Shown: positions 1-9,957, counted from the first letter of the stretch. The stretch is 20,726 nt of DNA from Membranipora membranacea (GCA_914767715.1 CAJZBW010000003.1:1-20726); one strand, 5' to 3'. The notes: a model not told the origin generated them from the letters alone. Translations and numbers: made by a program.

Positions 1-886
1 GGCAGCAAGATGCGCGTGATGAGGTTTTTGGCCTCGAGGGTGACGCTATCGAACTCGGGGGCTGGGTGAGGGCATGGGTACAGAAGGTGTACTTCATCTT
101 CTTGACCGAGTCGAGGATCTGCTTGTCGTTGTCCCCATCGAAGGGAGGCAGGGCACTCAACAAAATATACAGGATGACCCCCAGACTCCAGATATCGCTG
201 CGTTAATCGTAATTGGCCTCCATAATTTCGGGAGCGAGGTAGTAGCTCTGACTAGGTTGAGTATTACTGTGCCAACCAGTTTCTTTTCGCCCTTCTTCTT
301 GAGTTCGTCCTTGAGACTGTGCTCCCACCGGATGGCAAGTCCGAAATCGATGAGTTTGAGGTTGGTGGAATCCTTGCGCAGGAAGAGGAAGTTCTCGGGT
401 TTGAGGTCACGATGGGCAATTTTGTTTTTATGGAGGTAGTTGATGGCCTCGACCATCTGCCGGAACAGCAGCCGGGCATCGGTTTCGCTGAGACTGCCGG
501 TCTGATCGAGTCGGTCGAAGAGTTCTCCCCCGTCGCAGAGGCTGAGTGGAGTGGGGGTTACTCTGAGACGAGGTAGACGGAGTTGTTGAACTCGAAGATC
601 TCGTAGATCTTAATGATGTTAGGGTTGTCGAGGGTGACTGAAATTTCGATTTCGTTCATCAGCATCGAGAGATCTTTGATCTGCGCCTTCTGTATTTTCT
701 TGATGGCCCTCCAGGGTCCCTCTGACCCTCTCAAGCGTCCCTTATAGACAACCCCAAAGGCTCCCTTGCCGAGTTCCTACATAGCCGACAGCCTACCTTA
801 GCGATGACTTCATAGTACTGGTTGATGTTCTCCCTCTTGAAGGACACAAACAGTTCCTTCCCGAATTTGAGAATACCCTACTACAT
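1..886 (-). CDS. CDPK/CaMK-type Ser/Thr protein kinase, C-terminus off the window
   Basis: The ATG at 884-886 is followed directly by TAG TAG (MEE under the Glu code). The four 20-nt introns at 777-796, 542-561, 248-267 and 62-81 must be removed to keep the frame. The joined protein shows a glycine loop ([11 protein letters not shown]), the ATP-binding Lys in [13 protein letters not shown], the catalytic [19 protein letters not shown] and [15 protein letters not shown]. That order and wording match the calcium-dependent / CaM kinase group, and all catalytic residues are present. One TAA (203-205) falls where this family usually has Glu (YDE before RSDIW). The end of the C-lobe and any EF-hands lie beyond base 1, so CDPK versus plain CaMK cannot be decided. 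The basic stretch between DFGLA and the GT of the activation loop is somewhat longer than usual. The expected role is phosphorylation of proteins in response to calcium. Confidence 0.9.
62..81 (-). other. 20-nt intron 4 of the kinase gene
   Basis: It starts GTACCC and ends CCAG. Removal joins MKYTF to [15 protein letters not shown], typical of the C-lobe of CDPKs. Confidence 0.9.
248..267 (-). other. 20-nt intron 3 of the kinase gene
   Basis: It starts GTAATA and ends TCAG. Removal joins LVGT to SYYLAPEI, rebuilding the activation-loop end and the APE motif. Confidence 0.93.
542..561 (-). other. 20-nt intron 2 of the kinase gene
   Basis: It starts GTAACC and ends TCAG. Removal restores [16 protein letters not shown], the expected hinge region of a CaMK-type kinase. 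Confidence 0.92.
777..796 (-). other. 20-nt intron 1 of the kinase gene
   Basis: It starts GTAGGC and ends GTAG on the minus strand. Removal joins ...EVIAK to ELGKGAFG in frame. Confidence 0.9.
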
Positions 887-968
887 GAGTTGAAGATTAG
901 ATAAATTAGAATTACTATATCTTTTTAGATCTTACACTTTTACTATGCTATCACAGTATTAAAAGTAA

Positions 969-2147
969 TCACATCACCTCACAGTTTTTTCTCCCTCTTG
1001 GCCTTTTGTTTGGAGAAAATAACTTGTCTGGCAGAGATGGCAAACCGCTTGCTTGACCTATTGTGTCCAACTCGATTCTTTAAGCGAACAGGTTATAGCA
1101 ACTATTGTAGGCTTTGTGGTCCCGGTGGGTCGACATATCCATTGCCTACGAACATAGGGTGCTTGGTCGGAGGCTTGGCAGGTACTCGATCCAGTCAGGA
1201 ATGGGTTCTCTATTCCGCGATACTCTGACCAGTATCTTCCGTAACTTCATCCGGACATAGGCGTAGTTAGGCCTCTCCTCGAATGAGAGGCTACTGACAT
1301 GGGCAAAGATATCTTTGAATTCTCTGGGCACTCCTCGAAACAGTTCGGTTTTGACCTTGTTGTCCCCCTATTAGAAAACCGATTCGATCAGTTTGAAGAG
1401 AGCCTATTGGGCAACTAGGGGTTTGGAAAGCGAGATATGAGACCAGGGGAGGGAGCCCTTGCGGAGATGGATCAGCAGGTAGATGAGGGACTATAGGTCG
1501 TCCCTGCGAGAGGGGCTGGTGTTGGCGAGGCGGTTGAAGCAGACGAAATGGTTCAGGAAGGAACCGTAGTCAACCTCCTTTATTTTGTGATGCTGCAGGG
1601 TCTTGGGGGAGCGGTACCTTCGACAGTTATAGAGGCTATCCACCACGAGCTTATCGACTTCCTGAGGGTTGACCCTGAAGTTGTCAGGAGCGAAATTACA
1701 CAAAACAGCGTGTTTGTCATGCAAATTTTCAACAATTTTAATGATCTCGATGCCAATGAGGCACACAGTGGGCAGACTGAAGACCAATGTTTCTTCTGTC
1801 TTGACCTCGGACTGAAATTGAAGGAGGGCCGGAAGGGAAGGTCCAAGTGGCTGCGCAAGCAATCCCATTTCCTTGGCATTAAAATTGCCACTCCTAGAAT
1901 AATAAATGAGATACCATACCATGAGAGGGAACCCGGTGAACCCCTGCATTTCCATAAGAAACCCGGCTTAATGAAGCAGGGTAGGTTTGGTGACCCCCTG
2001 CATTTGTATTTTGATATCAACCCGTTCCCCAGCAAAGACATCTTTAAGCCGATATTTGTCATACTTGCTACAATGTTCAACCATCCTCTGTTTCTGGAAT
2101 CTTCCCAGGATCACCTCATCATAATCAGTACTAATATTCTCATCCAT
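969..2147 (-). CDS. Casein kinase 1-family pseudokinase
   Basis: A single open frame of 393 codons runs from ATG 2147 to TGA 969. CK1 landmarks are in order: VDIKIQ for the ATP-binding Lys strand, PLGPSLPAL (CK1 LGPSLEDL), a helix ending ENLHDKHA, then LCNFAPDN at residues 149-156 where CK1 has HRDIKPDN, VDSLYNCRRYRSPKT where CK1 has IDFGLAKKYRD, and SRRDDLESL near 212-219. The DDL-E Glu is TAG. The catalytic Asp of HRD is Asn, the following Lys is Ala, and DFG reads DSL, so phosphotransfer is unlikely; a scaffold or regulatory role is inference. The glycine-rich loop is also hard to recognise. The last 60 or so residues are uncertain: an alternative frame ending at TGA 979-981 also looks coding, but no GTA...AG 20-nt intron joins it. 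A divergent 175-bp gap separates the gene from the EF-hand gene. Confidence 0.8.
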
Positions 2148-2322
2148 ACTGTTCCTTTTTAATATTCTTACCAGTAGTATCAATCAAATAATCATCTTAG
2201 CCCAACAAAATAAAAAACTTAGTCAGAATCAAAGATTGGCTATAGCAATGTCAGGTCAAAGGTATGTTTGGAAATAAAGATTACAAAATATCTTGATGAT
2301 TAAACCCACCCAGAGCAAACTT

Positions 2323-2952
2323 ATGACCAGTTCGTTCAAAGGAGGCAAGGAAAGTCGACTCAACCCTAGGAAATCTTACAGTCCTGGCCACTATGCCTAT
2401 AGTAACGAGGGCGTAGATGGAGGAGTCTAACGGTCGGGCATCTATGACACTCGCTTCAAACGCAAAGATCTGAGGGAGTTCAACCCTCGACACTATGTCA
2501 CTACAGAAATAGCCGAGGAAGATGTCAAAGATCTCAAGTAAATCTTTGATTATTATGATTCCACCCAGACCGGGGTATTGCTACCCACTGATCTCAAGGT
2601 GTTGCTGAGTGAAAACGGCTACAATCCCTCCAAACATACAGTCTACGAGATCATCGCTGAGTACGATCAGGAGGAAACAGGAGGCATATCGTTCGGGTAA
2701 TTTATGAAGGCAATGACTTCGAGACCCCAAGAAAAAGACACCAGTCGACAGGTGCACCACGTCTTCAAGAAGTACGACCGCAAAGGCAAGGGTTACATCA
2801 CCCTGACTGATCTGCGAGAAATGAGCAAATTAATGAACGAAAACGATGATGACGAGATGCTGACTTTAATGTTGGAAAGAGCCAGCAAAACCAATTCACA
2901 AAAGATCACAATCCAATAATTCTACGAGATCATGACCACAACAGTCTACTGA
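2323..2952 (+). CDS. Four-EF-hand calcium-binding protein (centrin/calmodulin-like)
   Basis: ATG 2323 to TGA 2950-2952 gives 209 residues without introns. The first 65 or so residues form a basic, Ser/Tyr/Gly-rich extension. Four EF-hand units follow with loops at about 79-90, 115-126, 152-163 and 188-199. Loop 2 (DQEETGGISFGE) is the only near-canonical calcium site; loop 1 lacks typical ligands, loop 3 has Lys at positions 3 and 5, and loop 4 starts with Ser. Position 12 of loops 2 and 4, normally the bidentate Glu, is TAA (codons 126 and 199), and another TAA makes the Glu of LKEIFDYYD. The layout resembles the centrin family, which in peritrichs includes the contractile stalk spasmins; a link to spasmin is a guess. 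It starts 175 bp from the divergent CK1 gene. Confidence 0.88.
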
Positions 2953-3033
2953 TGCAAATGATGAATAATTTTATAGATGTAAATGTCGTTTTATGGTTAA
3001 AGTGAAGAAAATAGGGTAAAAAGAACAGAAGCG

Positions 3034-3799
3034 TCATCCGAAATTGATGTTGCTTGACTTCATCCGTCTGTTGCACTGCTACTCGTAGCTATACTGGTCT
3101 TTGAGTTTATCGTAGTGCTGGGGTTGAGGCTGTACCGGCGGGGTGAAGTGGTTGTAGCCGTCTCCCATTGTCAAGGTTTACTCGTTTTTCTGTGTTATGC
3201 TGATTGTACTTTGTTGTGCATTACTGATTTGCCGCTCATACGGGATTCCTAGAGCGGCACGTCCTTATTGAGGTGGTGGTCAAAAACTGTCCCAATACTG
3301 ATGCGTCGACTACTAGGCAAGAGACTGTTCTCGAGATAGCGCATCCTCTTGTCAAAATCAACTCGGACGGGGTTGTGCTCTTCGCGGGGGGTGGGCCTGG
3401 ACTCCACCGAAATAGGGTTAGAATTCTTCCGTTCTCTGTTCCGATTGAACCGCTCCATGATTTCCTGTTAAATTTTCTTTTCCTGGTGCGATTTCAAGAG
3501 TTTGATGAGTTCCTCCTGTTAATCGTCGGAGGTTTCTGTGAGGACTTTGATGTTGTTGTTATGGGGTTCTGACTCAGGAGATAACAGGGTGGTTGGTATG
3601 GTATCACCTCCGGGAATGTGGGAGTGTGGGTTGCTGGATTTACTGCTGGGTCTGCCTTCGAGGGCATCGTTCATACCCCAAGAGAGGTTGATCCTCGGCT
3701 TTGGCAGATCTGAATGGGAAACGGGGTACTCGTGAAGCCTTCTACTTTTTTGCCCCGGTGTTGGTGGGCCGATGATTATTTGAAGAGGAACCAGGACAT
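3034..3799 (-). CDS. Unknown 241-residue, mostly disordered protein
   Basis: ATG 3799 starts MSWFLFKESS; TGA is at 3034-3036. Two 20-nt introns (3710-3729 and 3162-3181) bring the length to exactly 242 codons. The protein is rich in Ser, Pro, Asn and Arg, with one short charged helix (about residues 90-120, EEQEELIKLLKSHQEKK-like) and a Pro/Gln-rich tail ending RRMKSSNINFG. No known domain is recognised. The start lies only 36 bp after the tandem TGA of the upstream coiled-coil gene, on the same strand. The two could be co-transcribed, or a missed exon could join them, but no GTA...AG 20-nt intron spans the gap. The final exon alone looks like a free 44-residue ORF; the intron shows it is the 3' exon. 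Confidence 0.72.
3162..3181 (-). other. 20-nt intron 2 of the 241-residue protein gene
   Basis: It starts GTAAAC and ends GGAG. It removes an in-frame TGA and joins EHRKT to NGYNHFTPP. Confidence 0.85.
3710..3729 (-). other. 20-nt intron 1 of the 241-residue protein gene
   Basis: It starts GTACCC and ends TCAG. Removal joins EGFT to NLPKPRINLSW in frame. Confidence 0.82.
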
Positions 3800-3835
3800 G
3801 GTCGCAGAGCAATAATAATATAATGAAACAGATCA

Positions 3836-6800
3836 TCATGGTTCGGGTTGGGATGATGTCTGATAGGGCTAGGTCTATACTGTGGGTGGGGGTGAGTCCG
3901 GCTGATCTTCCCAGTCTGAAGAGTTGTCCTCTTCCTCAGGCTAACCAATAACTTCTTCCTTGGGCAGTGGGGAGGTGATTTATGCGTTTTATGGTTATTG
4001 GGAGGACAGGTCGACCTTTTTCTTCAAGAAATAGCTTTATAACTGCTCTGGTTAGTCTTCCTCAGAATCCACATGAGAGATGACAACCGAATAAGGTACT
4101 GATTCTTTACTGGCATCTTCTTTGTTTTCAAACTATTCTTACTCTTCATCCTCAGAATTCACATGGGATATCACAACGGAGTAAGTAGCATCTGCTTTAC
4201 TGATTTCTTCAGGTTACTATTGCTCCTATTCGTCCTAATCTGACTCAACATGGGAAATGACAATGGAGTATGAGATACCTGCTTGAGTGACTTCTGAGAT
4301 CTAGTATTACTGCTAACCAAGCATGAACTATTGGAGGGCAAGTTCTTAAAGATCTTCTTGGGTGAAGGGCTATCTATCTTCAACCATTATTGCTGCCTCT
4401 TCTTTACTTTACTGTGGCAATTAATTATTCAGTTCTTCTGGCTCATTCAACTGCCCTTCCGGTAATCCACCCTCAACCTTAGACTCACCTTCAGTGTTGT
4501 CTATCCTGATTTCTTCAGAGTCATCCCCTTTTCCAGTGACCTACTATTTCAGATCAACATGACCATCATGTTCTTTACCACCAAGTTACTTTTGATTGAT
4601 TTTTGAGCTGCAGTCTATGATCTCAGTCTGTGACTCGTATTCATACTCTGCCTCCTCCTCTTGGATAGCTCTTTCCAGCATCTACTCCGAGATACTATTA
4701 TCTTCCTCCACTTCCTCGATGATCTTCTCTATTTCTTGGATGGAAGAGGTTTCCCTCTCCTGACCCTCCTGGTTAAACCTAGTATTGCTGAGTTGTGCCT
4801 GTGTTTTTAACAACTCTTAATTAGTTTCAAACAGACTCACCTCCAACTCCTTGTAAAGACTATCAATCAATTAGATCCTACCCTCAAAGATCTGGCACTG
4901 TTCAATCAGTTCATTGACATGCTGATGGAGATTCCTATTCTGTTCCTCTAATTAGTTGATATCCTGCTCATATTTCTCGATACTTTCTTCAAAAATTTTG
5001 AATTTGTTCATTATGATAGTGTTATCGCTTTCCTCCAGATCATTGATATCTTCCACCTTCATCTTCAGAGATTTGTTTGTGAAGTGTAATTCATGTATCT
5101 TTTCTATCAGTTCCTCCCGTGTATGGAGATAGATTCTTTCCATCCATTCCTACATAGTTTTTGGAGAATTTGATGAAGGAGGAGTATTTATACTGAGCTA
5201 TTCCGAGGACCGACTGGATTTTATTGGTGAGGGATACAAGAACAGATTGTTTTTTTCTTACTCCACTTCTTATTCAACCACGAGATCCTATTCTGGTAAT
5301 TTCTCAGTTTGTTCCTTGCAAAACTGTTGAATTTATTTAACATATTACTTGATATGATCTCTTTCTTCTTGGAGTTCGGTTACTTGTTGGGTGAGGGAAT
5401 CGATTGTAAGCTGAGATTCTTGATAGGTGTTGATGAGTTGCTACTCAGTGTTAGATAATTTATGTTGGAGATCGTTATTTTCATCTTGTTGTTTTTCAAG
5501 TTGTTCCTTCAAGAAACTATTATTCCTTTCCATTGTTTTGACAGTTTCCTGCTCTTTTTTTAAATTACTGAGTTGTAGTGTGAGTTATTCAAGTTAGATC
5601 TACTTCTGGTTGAACCTTTTTTCAAGATTTGATAGATTATTTTCTGCTTTTTCCTGTCCCAATTAATATTATTTCGCTTCGATCTACTTAATACTGAAGA
5701 ACTCTTCCATACTAGAAATTGATTGTTCTGATTTTTTCGACTTCAAAACCAGTTATTACACCTACCCCTGCTTCTAGCTTAACTTCTCTTCAAGATCTGA
5801 AACACTCTTCTCTGAGGATGACTGTTTCTATTTCAAAATATTTATGTTTAAGTCATGTTCCAGTATAAGCAGGGACATCTGTGCCTTAGCTGACTCAGCC
5901 TCGATAGTTGCTTGGGTGAGTTTGTTCTCAAGTTCTCTGATAGCTTCTTTCAGATGTTGGGTTTATGCTTTGGTTTTTCGAGGACTTTCAGTTGCTGAGA
6001 AAGATTGGTCTTATGTCTATTGTGATTTTTTCTTCAACTTTTACTTTAAGTGCAGGAGATCAAGTTGTGCCTTCGTGTAGTTGATATTCAATTAGGAAAT
6101 CCTAGCATCTTTTTCTTCCATTGCTTCTTAGAACTGCTCCTTTCCAGCCTGAAGTGTCCGTATATACTTTTTCAAGTCTTTTATAGTAAGTTTACTTGAA
6201 TCTATTTCCTCTTGTTTCCGAGAGTTCTTTTCAAATTATTTTTCTTTAACCCCAAGTTGCTTATCTTTGTCTTCGATTGACTGTTGCATCTAGGAAATCA
6301 CAATGACCAGTTTTTGGTTTTCTTAGTCCAGTCTGATATTTGCCCCATCCAAATTCATAAGGTCAGACTCAAGATGGACGCCCGCTTATCTAAGTTAAAC
6401 AACATTATTTTCAAGAGCTGCGATTGTTTATCCGAAACTAGCTGCCTATTCTTCCCACTGTTTGGTTTGGATTATAATTTGCTGAGCTTTAGCTGTATTT
6501 TCTTGTTGATATTTTTATAGCTCATGACTCTGATCGATGATTTTAAGTTTCAGTTCAAATATTAGGGTCTAGGCCTTTTTTAATCCTTCCTGATTGCCTT
6601 ATTCAAGAGAACAGATCTACTGTTGATGATTCTACTTGAGTTGTTTGAGGTTTATCTCGTTTTCTTTCTGGGCGCGGGCAATTTTTTCATTGAGAGAGGT
6701 AATTATTTTTCTGCTGATATTTAAAGACTAATCGTGTTTTTTGCTGGCCTACTCGAGCTGTGCCTGTCTTTTCTGATAGTTTCGGATGGCTAATTCGGAT

Positions 6801-7606
6801 GAGACCATCTCTTGTGCCAGCTAAAAGTTCCGTTTCTCAAGAATTTTGCATTAATTTTCTAAGGAATGGACTTTTTCTTTGAGTTTTTGGTTTTCTTAGA
6901 TTGGATTCAAAGGTATATTTTTCTCAACACCAAGCTATTTTGATGCATTTGATGAAGTAAAAGTAAAAAATTGGGCTGGTGGGGGTTGTTGGGAATGACT
7001 AGAGGGCTGTTTCTCGAAGATTTATGATCCCTTCATGATAATAGCCGACTCAATCATGGTTGGCTCTCGGGTAGTGGGGGTCTAATAACTGCTCTAAATT
7101 TTCCGGATCATTGAAGGCAAGCGAGGTATGCTGGAGGAATTTTTCGAAAATTGTAGATGAGAGGGCTGAAGTTCGAGTACTGACTGACTTTTTTTAAAAG
7201 GACTGCCTTCTTTGGGGGAAGGCACCTGAACCTAGTTCCTGATAGTTTCTTTAAAAATTGCGGGGGAAGTGACATTGGGTCGGACTTCACTATGTGATTT
7301 TTTCCGATACTCATCGATTCCTCCGCCAACATAGCGATAATGCTGTGGTTGTGATTCCTGATGGGTGGTGCGACTAGTCTGAGGATTTCTTGAAGAATGG
7401 TAGTAAGTGTAGCTTTGGGGTATTGTGTTGGTTTGACTAATATTTTCAGTTGAGGAATAGGTTTAGGTAGGTTCCTGTTTAGTTCGTTACTTGATGTAGG
7501 TACTGGGAAACAGTTGTTGTATCTTGGCTTTGACTTCCATTTGAAGGATAATATTATTTTCAGTAGAGTAACTAAATCTGACCCTTCCTGGACCGGAAAT
7601 TACCAT
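3836..7606 (-). CDS. Large coiled-coil protein with triplicated C-terminal VISHV motif
   Basis: One uninterrupted frame of 1257 codons runs from ATG 7606 to TGA 3836-3838, followed at once by a second TGA. I scanned the section 5400-7100 base by base for in-frame TGA and found none. Residues 1 to about 230 are Ser/Thr/Gln/Tyr-rich and disordered. About 235-782 is almost continuous coiled coil rich in Glu, Gln, Lys and Leu with many TAR Glu codons. A Ser/Pro linker (about 785-815) leads to a second coiled coil (about 819-990). The acidic tail carries three copies, 29-30 residues apart, of YS(I/V)VISHVxS(D/E) starting at residues 1113, 1142 and 1172. No catalytic domain is recognised; a structural role at centrosome, basal body or cytoskeleton is inference from form only. 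An earlier ATG at 7708 is open but overlaps the upstream gene, so 7606 is preferred. Confidence 0.85.
4050..4290 (-). repeat. Coding repeat: three 29-30 residue units with VISHV core
   Basis: The units start at 4270, 4183 and 4093 on the minus strand. Each has Tyr-Ser-(Ile/Val)-Val-Ile-Ser-His-Val followed by an acidic Ser-Glu/Asp run, with variable spacers rich in Glu. Both DNA and protein are similar, which suggests internal duplication followed by drift of the spacers. Confidence 0.85.
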
Positions 7607-7661
7607 ATCGGCCTGGTTTTATATGCTATGCTTGGTAACAGTATATTTTATTATGGGATCA

Positions 7662-8354
7662 TCAAGGGTGCCGAACAAAACTGTTGAAATCGGTTACGTA
7701 GAATTCATGGTTCTAGGCATCTGTCTCGAATGTTACCAACAACTACGGGCATGCCTGTATTCTTTTTTATGAGCCAGAACCTATCTATAACTCTTTTCTT
7801 AGCAAACTGATGAAACAGTTGAAACCGTAGATGTGGTTGGTTGAGATGTTTTTCCAGGAGATACCTTTGGATTTGTCAAGGTGCAAAAAGCGGTTCAAAC
7901 CTAAGAAAAGGGTGCAGTTCTACCAGGGCTGCTATTTTTTTAGTCTTTCCTCCATTGTTTGCCCAAAAATTACATAAGGAGAGATCAAAAGTCGAACATT
8001 GGTCTCCAATTCGATGAAATCAGATAGCTTCTTCTTTTCTTTGTTCTCCTCCCCCTCATCCTTCAACCCTTCCCTATCGCTCATGATAATTTGGATTTTT
8101 TCTGCCTTTAATTTAGCTATCTCAGGCAGGAGCACTTTCTGCAATGCAGTGGTAGAGGTGGACCGGATGAACTCCTCATCATAGTTGACTAGAGCATCGA
8201 TGAATGTTTATGTTGAATTTTTTAAGTTGAGGTAGACGTTCGGGATCACCTTATTGAGCACTTTAGGCTTCTTGAACCCTAGGAACTTAGAGTACTCGAT
8301 CATGGGAATTCGCTTGCGACCCTCGATGAATTGACGTGCCAGCAAACTGTTCAT
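7662..8354 (-). CDS. Unknown 230-residue protein
   Basis: ATG 8354 (MNSLLARQFIEGRKRIP) to TGA 7662-7664 is exactly 231 codons, and a second TGA follows immediately. TAA/TAG codons inside are read as Glu. The protein is globular-looking with mixed hydrophobic and charged segments, a Lys/Glu-rich acidic helix near residues 95-120, and a C-terminal part with alternating strands (TFETDAENHEFYVTDF). The basic start could be a mitochondrial presequence, and the size would suit a matrix or ribosome-associated protein, but I recognise no family. It starts 135 bp from the tRNA gene on the opposite strand, and the next gene begins 55 bp downstream on the same strand. Confidence 0.75.
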
Positions 8355-8489
8355 ATCTGTTCAATTGATTTGTTATAAATTAATAATCGACTGTTTTATA
8401 AAAGAATAATGGGGAGTGAAGGTGAGCAATCCGTAATGAGAAGATGCATTTTCGTACTTGAGGGAGGTGGTATGGAAGGTTCTGACCAA

Positions 8490-8570
8490 GACGCTTTGGC
8501 CGAGTGGTTAAGGCGATAGCCTGCTAAGTTATTTCCGTAAGGAGCATGGGTTCGAATCCCATAGGCGTCG
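8490..8570 (+). tRNA. tRNA-Ser(GCT)
   Basis: The acceptor stem is gacgctt/aggcgtc with one G-T pair, followed by a D-arm (gccgagtggttaaggc) and an anticodon stem atagc/gttat with loop ctgctaa, putting anticodon GCT at 8523-8525. A long variable arm (tcc-gtaa-gga) of class II type and a T-arm atggg-ttcgaat-cccat complete the fold. The internal A box (TGGCCGAGTGG) and B box (GGTTCGAATCC) are intact. There is no intron. It reads AGC/AGT serine codons. Confidence 0.95.
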
Positions 8571-8576
8571 TTTTTT
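8571..8576 (+). terminator. Oligo-T RNA polymerase III terminator of the tRNA
   Basis: Six T residues directly follow the discriminator base of the tRNA gene, the usual pol III stop signal. Confidence 0.85.
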
Positions 8577-8753
8577 CAAAAAAACACTCTCAGATCACCT
8601 TTCATCCCTCCTATTCCCCACCAAAGACTGTAGTATTTGCAGGCAGTCCCTCAAAACAAATCTCCAAAGACTGAGATAATTTTTCCTGCAAAAACTTGAT
8701 AAAAAGGTGATATAATGGGTAGGACGAGTTGAGTTTTAATAATTTTATAGATA

Positions 8754-9934
8754 ATGGCAACAAAATAATAGCAAGCGAATGTGAAACTGTAGATGCAGGC
8801 ATTACTAGAATAATTTAATAAGATAGATCATCGCAAACAGGGTAGTATCCGTTTGGCTGAGGCTTTAAGATTAGTACAGTTGACATGCAAAACAAATGTT
8901 AGTGAAGAAGCGGTATCGAAGGTAATATTTAATGTAGAAAGACAAGTTTCTTTTGACTAGTTTTTGGCTCTCCTTCAGGAAGCCGAACTCATAGCTGGTA
9001 TTCATACGTATTTATTCTTGTAGCCAGAAATACTACCAACTATAACATGGTTGAGTTCCTCAAACTTCTCGAAGATTATCGCAAAAAATGTTAAGAATCC
9101 AGCCTCTACCTCGAAGCAGAAAAAGCACACCAAAAAATACTTTAAGTCAAAGACAAAGAAATGCGGAGATACAAACAAAATCTCTTGAGTCAGCAGAAAA
9201 CCAAAGTTCACTCAGTAAATTCACTCCAACAGTCCCGGCTGCTAGATTTTAACACCGCTTGGAATTAGTATATGGATCAGTACGAAACTGCAGCCATGAA
9301 TTCCATTGAAAAACTCAAGGCCAAGCATTTGAGATAAATGGAGGAGGAAGAGGAACGTATTCGGAATTACCTCGAGAGCTACCTGAAGCCTTCGAAACGG
9401 ATTATCGATCTGAGGTCGAAGTAGAAAAACCTGGTCAAGCAGAGGGATTACTCGCAAGCTGAGCGGCATAAAAACATGGCAAATAAATTATAGGAAAAGT
9501 AACGGTCGGGCAAGATGAACTAGATATCGGAACGCATCAAGAAAAGGAAGTAAACCTTGCAGAAACATCAGGAAATATCTCTGTTAGCTCATCTGAAAAG
9601 GATCTAGAAAGACAGAAACTAGCAGGTCAAGCAAAGACAGACCGATTCTGAAAAGATGCTGATTAAACTGAAGAATCTGCAGAACGATCTTGTGCAGAAA
9701 CAGAGCGTTGAGATCAGGCAGACTCTGGAAAACCTACGTGAAACCATGTGCCTCACCTCAGGCAAGTTGTTCATGGGAGGCAAATCGCGGTTGAGGAAGA
9801 GTGCCGAGAAAATCCAGCACAACGATACCCTTGAAGAGATAGGGCTACCCAAAGACCGCAAGGAAAAGCAATTCAAGATCAGGGTCAACAGCTTCCATCG
9901 GACCAAGCTCGACGACTCTCTATATGATCCTTGA
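8754..9934 (+). CDS. EF-hand-like plus coiled-coil protein, possibly ciliary
   Basis: ATG 8754 (MATKEEQANVKLE) to TGA 9932-9934, with a 20-nt intron at 9008-9027, gives exactly 387 codons. Residues 15-80 resemble an EF-hand pair: LLEEFNKIDHRKQGSIRLAEA, then VSFDEFLALL, where Glu in LEEF and DEF is TAA or TAG. The calcium loop is degenerate. The rest is highly charged coiled coil with FLKLLEDYRKKCEE, YLEAEKAHQKI and FNTAWNEYMDQYE, wording like proteins widespread in ciliated eukaryotes; this is an impression, not an identification. The C-terminal 70 residues are basic (GGKSRLRKSAEK). The 3' end faces the kinesin gene with only 23 bp between stops. A later ATG at 8793 is possible, but the upstream codons read naturally. 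Confidence 0.85.
9008..9027 (+). other. 20-nt intron of the EF-hand/coiled-coil gene
   Basis: It starts GTATTT and ends CCAG. It joins ELIAGIHT to NTTNYNMVEFLKLL. A 26-nt alternative starting at the GTATTC at 9000 also keeps frame, but the 20-nt form matches all other introns here. Confidence 0.8.
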
Positions 9935-9957
9935 TATTTGTATTATTAACTTATCGA
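9935..9957. other. 23-bp convergent intergenic gap
   Basis: These AT-rich 23 bases are all that separates the stop codons of two convergent genes. The mRNA 3' ends must overlap or be extremely short. Confidence 0.8.

Noticed and set aside
1227-1246. 20-nt GT...AG segment (starts GTCAGA) in the CK1-like gene
   Set aside because: Its removal leads to TGA after five codons and it lacks the GTA start of all accepted introns.
1894-1914. 21-nt GTATCT...CTAG segment in the CK1-like gene
   Set aside because: It keeps frame with or without removal and is one base longer than the intron class, so it is left as coding.
1548-2162. 204-codon plus-strand ORF
   Set aside because: It is the shadow of the CK1-like gene, which carries recognisable kinase motifs on the opposite strand.
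3034-3168. Separate 44-residue gene with its own ATG
   Set aside because: A 20-nt GTA...AG intron covers that ATG and joins the segment to the preceding exon in frame.
5249-5255. A AAA AAC slippery heptamer on the minus strand in the coiled-coil gene, considered as a -1 frameshift site
   Set aside because: Rereading the sequence near 5135-5145 showed the coiled-coil frame is continuous from 7606 to 3836; no shift is needed.
8578-8805. 66-codon minus-strand ORF with hydrophobic content opposite the start of the EF-hand/coiled-coil gene
   Set aside because: It overlaps the 5' end of a well-supported gene and resembles no family.
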